Positions 50,349 through 59,810 are shown, counted from the first letter of the stretch. The stretch: DNA of 64,000 bases from Methylophaga sp. (GCA_020831825.1 JAFIFW010000005.1:1-64000), one strand, 5' to 3'. The notes: generated by a model not told the origin, from the sequence alone. Made by a program: numbers and translations.

Positions 50349-52298
50349 ATGAAATATATCTGTCATGCATTTCTCATCGGCTTGCTTGCAAGCATTTTTC
50401 CGACCATTGCCCTGTCAGCGGATAGCGAACAACTTGCCAAACAGCGCCAGTTATTCAAACATGCCAGCAACGCACTTCAAACCCATCAGCTGAATGTCTT
50501 CAGGCCCTTGCGAGCAGAACTCGCGGATTATCCATTAGCCGGATATCTCGATTACCTGTATCTGCAACATCGGCTAAGTCAGGTTTCTGAACAGACTTTG
50601 CGAGATTTTTTCGCCGAAAACGAAGGCACTTTTTATGCTGACAGACTCAGAGCCAGTTGGCTTGATCGACTGGCGTCACAAAAAGCCTGGTCAAGCTATC
50701 TGGAGTTTTACCAGGGCACACAGCCTGCATCGCGGCAATGTTTAAAAGCCCAGGCCCTCATCGCCACCGGAAATCAGGCACAAGCTCAAGAAATGTTCGA
50801 ACAGCTCTGGCTGGTCAATCAATCACAGCACGACAACTGTGACCCTGTGTTCCAGCATGCCAGCCGAGAAGGCTGGTTGACTGATGATCTGCGTTGGCAA
50901 CGGTTAATGCTGACGCTGCGTGCTCAACAATTCTCCTTGGCAAAATTTCTGGCTCGCTCGGTCAATAACAGCAGTGAGGCGGAAGCCTGGGTGCAGCGCT
51001 GGGAGAGTATTCATGAAAACCCCTTGAGCCTGCTTAATCAGCTGCCAGCGGAACCACCTAGAGGCAATCAAATATCACTTGCTCGGGATCTACCACTCAG
51101 CAGAGAAATACTGGTCCACGGCATTACCCGGTTGGCTCGACAAAATCCGGAACAGGCCTTTGAAGTCTGGCAACGATTGTCACCACACTACAATTTCGAC
51201 CAGTCTCAATATGAGCACGTACGCCGAGAGGCTGGAAAATGGTCAGCACTCAAACGTGAAGACGCAGCTTTGGGCCTGTTCGGCGAAGTCGCAGATGAAC
51301 CCTGGAAAGTTCGTGCAGCGCTGTGGCAACAAAACTGGCCGGCAGTGCAGGATGCTATTCAAAGCCTGAATGAAGAAGAACGTCAGTTAAATCGCTGGCA
51401 ATACTGGTTGGCACGAAGCGAAGCCGAACTGGGTCGATATGAATCTGCTCAGGCAATCTATGCCCGCATCGCAGGTGAACGAGATTTCTATAGCTTTATG
51501 GCGGCAGATCGTCTGGAACAGCCCTACCAGATGAATCACAACCCCATCCCCTCTGATGCAGCGACCATGCAGGCGTTTCGTCAAAACATTGAGGTACGCC
51601 GACTTGAGGAATTCGTCCATCTGAATCTGGATCTGGATGCCCGCCGTCAGATATTTCGCCTGACACAAACCTTTACACCGGAACAACTGCAGTTGTTGGC
51701 CGTGATCACCCATGACATGCAGTGGCATCATCAGACCATTGCCATACTGGGTCGAGCGCGTTACTGGGATGCCCTTGATTTACGATTCCCAGTGCTTTAT
51801 CAGGCACCGATGCAGCGTGCAGCAGAGGCAAATCGACTGGACAGTTCATGGCTACTGGCAATCGCCCGGCAGGAAAGTGCCTTTCAGGAACGAGTCCGTT
51901 CTCATGCCGGCGCAATGGGCCTGATGCAAGTGATGCCTGATACTGGACGGGCCGTTGCTAAAAGACTCAATGATCCCTTGAAAAATGTTAACGAACTGAA
52001 TCAGCCCGAGCGCAACATACAACTGGGCAGCGCCTACCTCCGGCAAATGCTTGATCGCAACCAGAATAATCCGATATTGGCGACCGCTGCCTACAACGCA
52101 GGTCCCCGTCGTATTGATCGCTGGCTACCGGAACAAACTTTGCCCGCGGATATCTGGATAGAAAACATTCCGTTCAATGAAACCCGGCGCTATGTCAGGG
52201 CAGTGATGAGCTATGCCGCGATATACGACTATCAGCAACAACTTGAAATTACACCGCTGAAAGAGCGCATGCCTGCAATACAACCCAAAGATCCGTAG
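50349..52298 (+). CDS. slt: Soluble lytic murein transglycosylase Slt70
   Basis: Periplasmic enzyme that cleaves peptidoglycan to 1,6-anhydro products. The signal peptide (about 1-24, ending ALSA) is followed by a helical superhelix (about 30-450) and the lysozyme-like domain, where the catalytic Glu is at about residue 509 in LLAIARQESAFQERVRS. GAMGLMQVMPDTG and AAYNAGPRRIDRWL follow. It is complete at 649 residues, and cca follows 9 bases later. Confidence 0.95.
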   Translation: MKYICHAFLIGLLASIFPTIALSADSEQLAKQRQLFKHASNALQTHQLNVFRPLRAELADYPLAGYLDYLYLQHRLSQVSEQTLRDFFAENEGTFYADRLRASWLDRLASQKAWSSYLEFYQGTQPASRQCLKAQALIATGNQAQAQEMFEQLWLVNQSQHDNCDPVFQHASREGWLTDDLRWQRLMLTLRAQQFSLAKFLARSVNNSSEAEAWVQRWESIHENPLSLLNQLPAEPPRGNQISLARDLPLSREILVHGITRLARQNPEQAFEVWQRLSPHYNFDQSQYEHVRREAGKWSALKREDAALGLFGEVADEPWKVRAALWQQNWPAVQDAIQSLNEEERQLNRWQYWLARSEAELGRYESAQAIYARIAGERDFYSFMAADRLEQPYQMNHNPIPSDAATMQAFRQNIEVRRLEEFVHLNLDLDARRQIFRLTQTFTPEQLQLLAVITHDMQWHHQTIAILGRARYWDALDLRFPVLYQAPMQRAAEANRLDSSWLLAIARQESAFQERVRSHAGAMGLMQVMPDTGRAVAKRLNDPLKNVNELNQPERNIQLGSAYLRQMLDRNQNNPILATAAYNAGPRRIDRWLPEQTLPADIWIENIPFNETRRYVRAVMSYAAIYDYQQQLEITPLKERMPAIQPKDP

Positions 52299-52307
52299 AC
52301 TGTCGCC

Positions 52308-53534
52308 ATGAATACCTATCTGGTGGGTGGTGCTGTTCGAGATAAATTGCTGGGAATCGACACTCAGGATCGAGACTGGGTGGTGGTTGGCAGTGATGCA
52401 CCAACGCTCATGGCAATGGGATTTAAACCGGTGGGCAAGGATTTTCCGGTCTTCCTGCATCCTGACACCCAGGAAGAGTATGCACTCGCCAGAACCGAGC
52501 GAAAATCAGGCCACGGTTATCATGGCTTTGTGTTTCACACCGCACCTGATGTGACACTTGAACAAGATCTGGCGCGCAGAGATCTGACCATCAATGCCAT
52601 GGCACAAACCGAAAGCGGTGACATCATCGACCCTTTTGGCGGTCAGCAGGATCTGCAGGCGGGTGTCCTGCGCCATGTTTCACCGGCGTTCAAGGAAGAT
52701 CCGGTGCGCGTGTTGCGTCTGGCTCGCTTTGCTGCCCGCTTTGGTTTTAGTGTGGCTCCGGAGACCCGGCAGCTTATTCAGGAAATGATAATTTCCGGTG
52801 AGTTGACTCATCTGGTTGCAGAACGCGTCTGGCAAGAGCTGCAACTGGCACTGATGTCAGATCGACCCTCACTGTTTTTCACTTGCCTGCGCGAAATCAA
52901 TGCACTGGCAGTGCTGTTCCCGGAAGTTGACCGACTGTTTGGCGTACCACAGCATCCCAAATGGCACCCCGAAATTGATACTGGTGTCCATGTCATGATG
53001 GTGCTGGATCAAGCAGCCCGATTGTCTGACGATCTGGTGGTCCGCTTTGCTGCGCTGTGCCACGATCTTGGCAAAGGCACTACTCCGGCAGAAATCCTGC
53101 CCAGTCACCAGGGACATGAACAACGAAGTGTCACGCTGACCGAAGCACTTTGCCAACGTCTGAAAGTTTCTGGCGAGTTGCGAAGCGTTGCCTTGCATAC
53201 CGCGCTATACCACACTCAAATGCACAAATTGTTTGAAATAAGCGCACAAGAAGTGCTGGAAGTCATTGAAGCCTTGGATGCGTTTCGCAAACCAGACAGA
53301 TTCCAACAATATTTATTGGCGTCTGTGGCGGATTTTCGAGGCAGGCCTGGATATGAAAATACCGAGATGCCTGAAAAAGCGGTGATGCAGTCGTGTTTTG
53401 AGAGCGCCAGTGCGGTCGCCGTTCAACCATTCATTAAGCAAGGTTTGCAAGGCAAGGCCATCTCGGAGGCGCTCAGACAGGCAAGAACGGACGTCATTGC
53501 AGATGTCCTTGACTCACACAGGCCAAAACAATAA
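52308..53534 (+). CDS. cca: CCA-adding enzyme (multifunctional CCA protein with HD domain)
   Basis: Adds or repairs CCA at tRNA 3' ends. Class II nucleotidyltransferase signatures are VGGAVRDKLLG, the acid pair in QDRDWVVVG, and DLARRDLTINAMA, then EDPVRVLRLARFAARFGF. The C-terminal HD domain (about residues 225-330: RFAALCHDLGKG) has phosphodiesterase or phosphatase activity in E. coli. At 408 residues it is the gammaproteobacterial type. Confidence 0.97.
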   Translation: MNTYLVGGAVRDKLLGIDTQDRDWVVVGSDAPTLMAMGFKPVGKDFPVFLHPDTQEEYALARTERKSGHGYHGFVFHTAPDVTLEQDLARRDLTINAMAQTESGDIIDPFGGQQDLQAGVLRHVSPAFKEDPVRVLRLARFAARFGFSVAPETRQLIQEMIISGELTHLVAERVWQELQLALMSDRPSLFFTCLREINALAVLFPEVDRLFGVPQHPKWHPEIDTGVHVMMVLDQAARLSDDLVVRFAALCHDLGKGTTPAEILPSHQGHEQRSVTLTEALCQRLKVSGELRSVALHTALYHTQMHKLFEISAQEVLEVIEALDAFRKPDRFQQYLLASVADFRGRPGYENTEMPEKAVMQSCFESASAVAVQPFIKQGLQGKAISEALRQARTDVIADVLDSHRPKQ

Positions 53535-53544
53535 TCGCATCCCG

Positions 53545-53573
53545 CTTACAGGCCAATAGCCATCACGTATAAT
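53545..53573 (+). promoter_or_regulatory. Sigma-70 promoter of the mch operon
   Basis: CTTACA (53545-53550) and a perfect TATAAT (53568-53573) are separated by 17 bases. The start of transcription would be near 53580, leaving a leader of about 28 bases with an AGGA ribosome site before mch. Confidence 0.7.
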
Positions 53574-53608
53574 CATCGCAACTATTACTATCAACTACAG
53601 GACCCCCC

Positions 53609-54592
53609 ATGACCAGTGAAATCTCCACCAACTGGACCAGCGTCAATGCTGCCTGCCAACCGCTTGTCGAACAACTTGTTGCTGATGCTGAAGCTTTACA
53701 ACTCAAAATCAGCTTCATGAGCAACGGAACACGCGTTGTTGATGCCGGTATTGAATGCCGGGGTGGGCTCGAAGCAGGCAGACGCATCGGCGAAATCTGC
53801 ATGGGTGGTCTCGGAACGGTCAATCTAGGCAACAACAGCGGTTTTGCCAACTGGCCTTGGTCAGTGACTGTGCATGCCAAAACCCCGGTATTAAGCTGCC
53901 TTGGAAGTCAATACGCTGGCTGGAGCCTGTCACATAAAAGCGAAGACAGCAAATTCTATGCTCTCGGCTCAGGGCCTGGACGAGCGCTGGCTGCCAGAGA
54001 AGAACTGTTCAAGGAGTTTGGCTACCAAGACAAGGCCGATGCCACGGTTATCGTGCTGGAAGTAGACAAAATGCCTCCGGTTGAAGTCGCCGAAAAAGTC
54101 GCCGACAACTGCGGCATCAAACCAGAAAACCTGACGTTTATTCTGACACCAACAGCCAGCCTCGCCGGTGTCATGCAAATCGCCAGCCGTGTCCTGGAAG
54201 TTGCCATGCACAAAGCGCATACCCTGCATTTCCCGATGGAAAAAATTGTTGATGGTTATGCCACAACTCCGGTCGCCCCTCCAGGCGGTGATTTCATGAC
54301 TGGTATGGGTCGAACCAATGATGCCATTCTGTATGGCGGCAGCGTCCATTTGTTTATCGAAGGGTCTGATGACGAAGCCAAATCATTGGCCGAGAAAATG
54401 CCTAGCAACACCTCCTCAGATTATGGTCGGCCATTTGCGGAAATATTCAAATCTTATGAATATGATTTCTTCAAAATTGACCCCATGCTGTTCAGCCCGG
54501 CTCAGGTGATTGTCACCAACAGCAAAACAGGCAACAGCTTCACTGCAGGCAAACTCAATGCTGAATTGCTGACGCTCTCATTCGGACTTTGA
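53609..54592 (+). CDS. mch: Methenyl-H4MPT cyclohydrolase Mch
   Basis: Hydrolyses methenyl-H4MPT to formyl-H4MPT in the formaldehyde oxidation pathway of methylotrophs. The 327-residue sequence is Mch throughout: MSNGTRVVDAGIECRGGLEAGRRI, FANWPWSVTVHAKTPVLSCLGSQYAGWSLSH, and APPGGDFMTGMGRTNDA (about residues 226-242). It is the first gene of the mch-orf5-orf7-fae run and its stop overlaps the TTG start of the next gene. Confidence 0.97.
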   Translation: MTSEISTNWTSVNAACQPLVEQLVADAEALQLKISFMSNGTRVVDAGIECRGGLEAGRRIGEICMGGLGTVNLGNNSGFANWPWSVTVHAKTPVLSCLGSQYAGWSLSHKSEDSKFYALGSGPGRALAAREELFKEFGYQDKADATVIVLEVDKMPPVEVAEKVADNCGIKPENLTFILTPTASLAGVMQIASRVLEVAMHKAHTLHFPMEKIVDGYATTPVAPPGGDFMTGMGRTNDAILYGGSVHLFIEGSDDEAKSLAEKMPSNTSSDYGRPFAEIFKSYEYDFFKIDPMLFSPAQVIVTNSKTGNSFTAGKLNAELLTLSFGL

Positions 54593-55524
54593 ACACACAC
54601 GCAAACAACACGCGGTCTCCCCGTGTAGTCATTTTTAACGACACCCACGGCTGGCACAGTGATCAACTGTGCCGGGCGCTGCAGAGTCGGGGGCTCGAAC
54701 CGGTGCTGAGCGATCTGGCCGCTTGTCGAATTGACTTTGCCAGCCCAGCCGGCATCAAAATTCCCGGATTTGACCGGCAATTACCTGATGCTGTGATTGT
54801 GCGTGGCATCGCTCCCGGCAGTCTGGAGCAGATCACCCTGCGAATGGATGTGCTGCACACCCTTGCCGAACATCGAGTGCCGGTATTTAACCCGGCTTCA
54901 GCAATTGAGTTGACCGTCGACAAGGCACGCACCTCCCTGAGACTGCACAATGCCGGCTTACCTACTCCTGCTACCTGGGCGGTTGAAGATTGGCATCAAG
55001 CTGAACAAATCACCGTTGAGGCGCTGTCTCAGGGCCAGTTACTCATTTGCAAGCCGCTGTTTGGCTGTCAGGGAAAAGGGCTTTATAAAATCGACAGCCT
55101 GGCAGATTTCAAAAAAATTCGCCCAGTGGGAGAAGCCTGGTATCTGCAACAATTTGTCGCTCCGCAACAAGCTGAATACTGGCAGGATTGGCGTTTGCTG
55201 GTGATTGGCGATCAAGTGGTCGCGGCCATGTCCCGCCAATCCCGCCATTGGATCACTAACTTTGCCCAAGGTGCACAATGTTTTGCCGCCACAGTGACAC
55301 CCGAAATGGCTGAACTTGCCATTCGCGCCACACGTTGCGTCGAGGCCAGTTACGCCGGCGTTGATCTGATCCGAACAGCCGCTGGCGAGTTCAGTATTCT
55401 CGAAGTGAATAGCGTCCCCGCATGGAAAGGACTGTTTCAGGCAACAGGTATCGATGTCGCCGCCCATATTGCCGAGATGCTGGCCAATGCCAGCAGACAA
55501 TCCCTGCAGATCAATGCTGTCTGA
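54589..55524 (+). CDS. ATP-grasp ligase of H4MPT pathway (orf5, RimK-like)
   Basis: 311-residue ATP-grasp protein homologous to orf5 of methylotroph C1 clusters and to RimK-type glutamate ligases. N-terminal VVIFNDTHGWHSDQLCRALQ, then the ATP-binding segments LLICKPLFGCQGKGLYKID, and GEFSILEVNSVPAWKGLFQ for metal binding. RimK-like MptN adds glutamate to archaeal H4MPT, so a similar ligation to the cofactor tail is a reasonable but unproven role. The start is TTG, overlapping the mch stop (TTGA); no other in-frame start precedes it. Confidence 0.9.
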   Translation: MNTHANNTRSPRVVIFNDTHGWHSDQLCRALQSRGLEPVLSDLAACRIDFASPAGIKIPGFDRQLPDAVIVRGIAPGSLEQITLRMDVLHTLAEHRVPVFNPASAIELTVDKARTSLRLHNAGLPTPATWAVEDWHQAEQITVEALSQGQLLICKPLFGCQGKGLYKIDSLADFKKIRPVGEAWYLQQFVAPQQAEYWQDWRLLVIGDQVVAAMSRQSRHWITNFAQGAQCFAATVTPEMAELAIRATRCVEASYAGVDLIRTAAGEFSILEVNSVPAWKGLFQATGIDVAAHIAEMLANASRQSLQINAV

Positions 55525-56413
55525 ACAAGCTATCGAAGCCTGCGTTCGCTGGGCCTGTGAACAGGAAGTGCTGGCACCAAAACCCGGCAATGTGAATCCT
55601 TTCAGTGCCGGACATCAAATGGCTGTGACGGACTTCCTGAAAAGCGCCAACGCCATTGCGCCGGTGATGGCCAAACCAGACCTGAGCATCGGCGAGCGAA
55701 TCTATCTATCAATACAAGCGACTCGCAAAGTTGTCGACTGTAATACCAATCTGGGCATTATCCTGCTGTTTGCCCCACTCTGTAATGCCGTCCAGCAATG
55801 CCAGAGTTTCGATGAATTAACGACCACACTGAAAAACGAGCTGCGCAAACTGACGGTCGAAGATGCCCGTTTTTGCTATCAGGCAATCCGAATAGCCGAA
55901 GCCGGAGGACTGGGTAAAAGCGAACAGCAAGACCTGAGTCAAGAACCCACGGTCACCCTGCGCGAGGCCATGCTTATCGCTGTTAACCGGGACACAATCG
56001 CCCGCCAATATGTTTACAACTATGCTGAAGTGTTTCATATCGGCCTCCAGCAATTGACAGATGCCATAAAATCTGGCGAAGGTGTTGAATGGGCTACCGC
56101 TTTCGCGTATCTTAACTTCCTAGCATGTGTTCCCGACACATTGGTCATCAGAAAACAATCTCGGGAGCACGCTCAAGCAGTCAGAAATAAGGCTAGAAAC
56201 ATTATTTCAGCGATGAATAAAAAATATAGCTTGAAAAATATGACCTCCGACCTCATTGCTTGGGACAATGATTTAAAGAAGCGCGCCATCAACCCGGGTA
56301 CCACTGCAGATCTTACCGCAGCGACATTGCTGCTCTTTGCATTTCAACAGGCGTTTGCTTCCAACCGAATTTCAGTACCACGATGCATTGAGCGGACGGC
56401 ACTGAGCAGGTGA
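55514..56413 (+). CDS. CitG/MdcB-like triphosphoribosyl transferase homologue (orf7)
   Basis: 299-residue protein of the orf7 type from methylotroph C1 clusters, related to triphosphoribosyl-dephospho-CoA synthase CitG. Family marks: CEQEVLAPKPGNVNPFSAGH, TNLGIILLFAPLCNA, and RDTIARQYVYNYAEVF. CitG joins an ATP-derived ribosyl phosphate, so a ribosyl transfer in building the H4MPT side chain can be inferred. The ATG at 55514 overlaps the orf5 end by 11 bases. The reading frame upstream to 55454 is a shadow of orf5. Confidence 0.9.
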   Translation: MLSEQAIEACVRWACEQEVLAPKPGNVNPFSAGHQMAVTDFLKSANAIAPVMAKPDLSIGERIYLSIQATRKVVDCNTNLGIILLFAPLCNAVQQCQSFDELTTTLKNELRKLTVEDARFCYQAIRIAEAGGLGKSEQQDLSQEPTVTLREAMLIAVNRDTIARQYVYNYAEVFHIGLQQLTDAIKSGEGVEWATAFAYLNFLACVPDTLVIRKQSREHAQAVRNKARNIISAMNKKYSLKNMTSDLIAWDNDLKKRAINPGTTADLTAATLLLFAFQQAFASNRISVPRCIERTALSR

Positions 56414-56437
56414 TACGTTCCTTTATTACGTATAAAA

Positions 56438-56464
56438 CCCATCAGCACTGAGTTTGCTGATGGG
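56438..56464 (+). promoter_or_regulatory. Hairpin in the orf7-fae intergenic region
   Basis: CCCATCAGCA (56438-56447) pairs perfectly with TGCTGATGGG (56455-56464) around a 7-base loop. An A-rich stretch and a short T run (56477-56481) follow at some distance, so it is not a textbook terminator. It sits 46 bases before fae and may attenuate read-through or protect a processed fae mRNA. Confidence 0.7.
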
Positions 56465-56510
56465 AAAAATTGAGCCTTTTTGACAATTTTTTGGAACAGG
56501 AAGATATAAC

Positions 56511-57029
56511 ATGCCAGTTATCGATCGCGTACTTGTAGGTGAGTCTTTGGTCATTGAAGATGGTGACCTTGACAACGTAGCACACATTGACCTCATCATG
56601 GGCCCACGTGGCTCTGCAGCAGAAGATGCTTTCTGCCGCACACTGACTGATCAGAAGCAAGGTGTCAACGGTTTGTTGGCCGTTGTTGCGCCCAACCTGA
56701 TGGTTAAGCCAGCAACTGTGATGTTCAACAAAGTGACAATCAAAAACATGAAGCAAGCCGTTCAAATGTTCGGCCCTGCCCAACGTGGCGTTTCACTGGC
56801 TGTTGCTGAATGCGTTGAAGATGGCACCATCCCTGCTGATGAAGCTGATGACAGCTTTATCTGTGTGGGTGTTTTCATCTCACCAACTGCTGACAGCGAT
56901 GCAAAAATCCAGGATTGGAACTATCGTGCAACAAAAGAAGCTATCAAGCGTGCTGTTGCTCGCGAGCCAAAAGCTGCTGATGTTGTAGCACAGTACAAAA
57001 CCTCTGAGCACCCATTCGGCGCTAAGTAA
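56511..57029 (+). CDS. fae: Formaldehyde-activating enzyme Fae
   Basis: Catalyses condensation of formaldehyde with H4MPT, the entry to the oxidation pathway, and is usually very abundant. The 172-residue sequence shows [19 protein letters not shown] with the active-site His, [20 protein letters not shown] and [18 protein letters not shown]. An ACAGGAAG ribosome site precedes the ATG. It follows orf7 after a hairpin and ends at a strong terminator. Confidence 0.98.
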   Translation: MPVIDRVLVGESLVIEDGDLDNVAHIDLIMGPRGSAAEDAFCRTLTDQKQGVNGLLAVVAPNLMVKPATVMFNKVTIKNMKQAVQMFGPAQRGVSLAVAECVEDGTIPADEADDSFICVGVFISPTADSDAKIQDWNYRATKEAIKRAVAREPKAADVVAQYKTSEHPFGAK

Positions 57030-57040
57030 GGTTCAAGATG

Positions 57041-57074
57041 TGAAACCCCGCCAATCAGGGCGGGGTTTCATTTT
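57041..57074. terminator. Bidirectional terminator between fae and HisA-like gene
   Basis: TGAAACCCCGCC (57041-57052) pairs with GGCGGGGTTTCA (57059-57070), followed by TTTT on the plus strand. On the minus strand the stem overlaps the stop codon of the HisA-like gene, whose last codons form part of the hairpin. Confidence 0.85.
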
Positions 57075-57762
57075 CCAGCTGACGTAAACTCTCAGGGCTG
57101 ATATGCCCCTGATGAAGTGCGGTCGCTATTAACGCTCCCTCAACCCCAGCCTGTTTCAGGGCTGACAGCTCATTAGTGGATCTCACTCCCCCAGCCGCAT
57201 AGACGCGGATACCCTGACGCTGTTTTTTTACCTCATCCAGCATCTGCAAATTTACCCCGTTTGCTGAGCCAACCGCATCAAGATTCATCACAATCACATC
57301 CTTTGGCCACAATTCGGCGCGCGACAACCAGCTGGGAGAGCCAAGCAGTTGCCCTTGCTTAAAATCCAGCGAGAGAATTGTTTCGTCAGCTTTTGACCAA
57401 CCGCTGTCCGGGCAAGGTAAGGATTCGGTACCCAACACCAGACGGATATTTTTCAGATCCGAAAATATCTCACGCTGCTCTAATGATGTCAGGCCAACAT
57501 CCAACCAGAAGATTAACTGGGGAAAGGCCGACGACAAGGACTGGAAAAGCTCCAATTCCGGCATAGGCGCTGACATTATCGAGTCCAGATCGGCAATATA
57601 AAGTCTGGAAAATGGATACCAATCGAGCAAATCAGCAATCAATTGCAAGGGATCTGTACTTTGACTGAGTACTGATTCCAGTGGCGGGTAATTTTGACGA
57701 TTGCCTCCTCTGGCATGCACGACCTGCCCCCCCTTGATATCAATGACCGGTATAATCTGCAT
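57055..57762 (-). CDS. HisA-like protein of H4MPT/methanofuran cluster (orf22, COG1411 type)
   Basis: 235-residue TIM-barrel protein related to HisA, found as orf22 in methylotroph C1 clusters. Visible: IIPVIDIKGGQVVHARGG with the first catalytic Asp, LYIADLDSIM, and YAAGGVRSTNELSALKQAG as phosphate-binding loop. It does not belong to a his operon here, and its reaction in cofactor synthesis is not known to me. The ATG at 57762 is preferred over a longer frame to 57807 that would overlap the divergent ligase gene. Only 21 bases separate the two starts. Confidence 0.85.
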   Translation of the reverse strand: MQIIPVIDIKGGQVVHARGGNRQNYPPLESVLSQSTDPLQLIADLLDWYPFSRLYIADLDSIMSAPMPELELFQSLSSAFPQLIFWLDVGLTSLEQREIFSDLKNIRLVLGTESLPCPDSGWSKADETILSLDFKQGQLLGSPSWLSRAELWPKDVIVMNLDAVGSANGVNLQMLDEVKKQRQGIRVYAAGGVRSTNELSALKQAGVEGALIATALHQGHISPESLRQLENETPP

Positions 57763-57783
57763 AGTCTTCCTGAACCTCACCTC

Positions 57784-58761
57784 ATGAAACTCTTCATCTA
57801 CGAACAAATTACCAGTGGCGCGTTAATTAACGAACCACTGCCACAAAGCTTGGCGCATGAAGGCGATGTCATGCTGCAAAGCATTGTGCAGGATTTACTG
57901 GCCACTGGACACACCTCACTGACAACGCTGCGTGACCATCGACTACATGCACTGAATCTTGCTGGATTGGATTGTCTTGCAGTCAAAAGCGATCAGGACT
58001 TTTCCCGTCAATGGCAACAAGCCCTGAATAACTTTGAGCTATTTTTATTGATTGCCCCAGAGACCGAAGGGCAGCTATTGAGTCTGCATCAACAGGTGCG
58101 TGATGCAGGCAAAATCGCCCTGGGTAGCAGTCTCGCTGCCATCGAAATTTGCAGTGACAAAATCAAAACTGCCTTAACACTGCAGGCTGCCAACATATCA
58201 ACCCCCGAAACCTGGCTGGCCTCGGATTGGCTCAAACATGCGGAAATATCCAATCGCTGGGTAGTGAAACCCCTCGATGGTGCTGGCTGTCTTGACACCA
58301 TGCAATTTGAAACAAGTGCTCAAACGCGAAACTATCTCGGTCAATTGCCATTACAACAACACCACAAAACCATCGTGCAACCCTTCATTGAAGGTGATGC
58401 CATCAGCATTAGCCTTTACATCAATGATCCAGAGAGCTTCGAGCTTTTGAGCATCAACCGCCAACATATCAGCATCGACAATCAGCAACTGACGCTGTCA
58501 GGCTTAGCGGTGAACTGCGTTCCGGAGACACAACTGCCAATCAAGCAGGCAAAGGCATTGTCTCGAGATTTGATCCAGGCCATCCCAGGACTTCAGGGTT
58601 TTGTGGGTGTTGATGTTATCCTTCAGCCACAACAGCCGGTAGTGATTGAAATCAATCCCCGGCTGACCACTGCCTATGCAGGATTATCAGCGGCCAAAGG
58701 CAGCAATATGGCCGATTATCTTGTCTCAACAGTGTCTCAATTATCAGGAAAAACATCATGA
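57784..58761 (+). CDS. ATP-grasp ligase, MfnD-like (orf17, COG1821 type)
   Basis: 325-residue ATP-grasp enzyme of the orf17 group, related to archaeal MfnD, which ligates glutamate to tyramine in methanofuran synthesis. N-terminal MKLFIYEQITSGA, ATP-binding WVVKPLDGAGC, and metal-binding VVIEINPRLTTAYAGLS. The ATG at 57784 gives the family N-terminus; upstream codons in the frame overlap the divergent gene. First gene of a five-gene operon, overlapping the next by 4 bases. Substrate (tyramine or tyrosine) is inferred from neighbours. Confidence 0.88.
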   Translation: MKLFIYEQITSGALINEPLPQSLAHEGDVMLQSIVQDLLATGHTSLTTLRDHRLHALNLAGLDCLAVKSDQDFSRQWQQALNNFELFLLIAPETEGQLLSLHQQVRDAGKIALGSSLAAIEICSDKIKTALTLQAANISTPETWLASDWLKHAEISNRWVVKPLDGAGCLDTMQFETSAQTRNYLGQLPLQQHHKTIVQPFIEGDAISISLYINDPESFELLSINRQHISIDNQQLTLSGLAVNCVPETQLPIKQAKALSRDLIQAIPGLQGFVGVDVILQPQQPVVIEINPRLTTAYAGLSAAKGSNMADYLVSTVSQLSGKTS

Positions 58762-59810
58762 CAACGGCTCCAGCGGTCTGCTACTCAGGCTGGGATATTG
58801 GCGGCGCACATCTGAAAGTGGCCCGATGTGACAACAAAGGCCGAGTAATTAGTGCTATTGAGCTGCCCTGCCCGCTCTGGCAAGGCGTAGATCAGCTGCG
58901 TCGTGCCCTGAGAACTGCTTTTGACTCACTCGCCAATGCCAATGATCGTCATTTTGTCACCATGACCGGTGAGCTGGTAGATGTTTTTGCAAATCGCCAG
59001 ACCGGCGTCGCGGAAATTCTCAACTGCCTGATCGAGTACATCTCAACCGACAAACTCAGCATCTACAGTCGTGAGGGATGGTTGAGTGTTGATCAGGCCC
59101 GCGTTCAATGGCAGGCGGTGGCATCAATGAACTGGTTGGCCACAGCCAGCTTCGCAGCGGCCTCGGTCAATGAAGGTCTGTTAGTTGATATCGGCAGTAC
59201 CACTACCGATGTGGTCCCACTGCAAAATGGTCTTCCCCAACCTCAGGGTTATGATGATTACCAACGTCAGCAACTAGGCGAGCTTGCCTATACCGGTGCC
59301 ATCAGAACTCCTTTGATAGCCCTGACCGAGCAGGCACCGTTTGAAGGCCGCTGGATATCACTGGCCGCCGAAGTCTTTGCCACCACTGGTGACTGTTGGT
59401 GCCTGCTGAACTTGCTGGACTGCGATCAGATATCTGACCGCAGTGCCGATGGCATGCCATGGCATCCGGCCGCCTGTGAACAAAGACTTGCCCGTTTGCT
59501 AGGGACTGATGCTGAACACGGCAGTTCTGCTCAATGGCAGCTATTGGCACGCTGGTTTGCTGAAAAACAGTTGGAGAAAATCACACACGCCAGTTTACAG
59601 GTATTATCAGCGCACCCTTCATTAGATCCACAAAGCCCAGTAATTGGTGCTGGCATTGGTCGATTCATGGCGCATCAGCTGGCCGATCGTCTGCAACGCC
59701 CTTATCTGGATCTGGCAATGTTATATGACAACCACAAAGCCGCCGCTGATTTTGCACCAGCTACAGCACTTGCTTTGTTAGCACAGCAGCAATTCACCCA
59801 AATCGCGTAA
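58758..59810 (+). CDS. H4MPT-linked C1 pathway protein, MfnF-like (orf21, hydantoinase family)
   Basis: 350-residue protein of the hydantoinase/oxoprolinase-related orf21 group (COG1548). Marks: GWDIGGAHLKVARCDNKGRV near the N-terminus, VTMTGELVDVFANRQTGV, LLVDIGSTTTDVVPL in the ASKHA-type core and VIGAGIGRFMAHQLADR. I recall archaeal MfnF in this family, which joins the furan unit to gamma-glutamyl-tyramine. Start overlaps orf17 (ATGA) and pabB starts 9 bases later, so the operon is tight. Confidence 0.88.
   Translation: MTTAPAVCYSGWDIGGAHLKVARCDNKGRVISAIELPCPLWQGVDQLRRALRTAFDSLANANDRHFVTMTGELVDVFANRQTGVAEILNCLIEYISTDKLSIYSREGWLSVDQARVQWQAVASMNWLATASFAAASVNEGLLVDIGSTTTDVVPLQNGLPQPQGYDDYQRQQLGELAYTGAIRTPLIALTEQAPFEGRWISLAAEVFATTGDCWCLLNLLDCDQISDRSADGMPWHPAACEQRLARLLGTDAEHGSSAQWQLLARWFAEKQLEKITHASLQVLSAHPSLDPQSPVIGAGIGRFMAHQLADRLQRPYLDLAMLYDNHKAAADFAPATALALLAQQQFTQIA

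Noticed and set aside
56479..56508. TTGACA and TATAAC before fae as a promoter
   Set aside because: The gap is 19 bases and transcription would start at or after the ATG, leaving no ribosome site, so it is likely chance.
57694..57783. Longer N-terminus of the MfnD-like ligase
   Set aside because: These codons lie antisense over the start of the HisA-like gene, and the family begins at MKLFIYEQ-like sequence.
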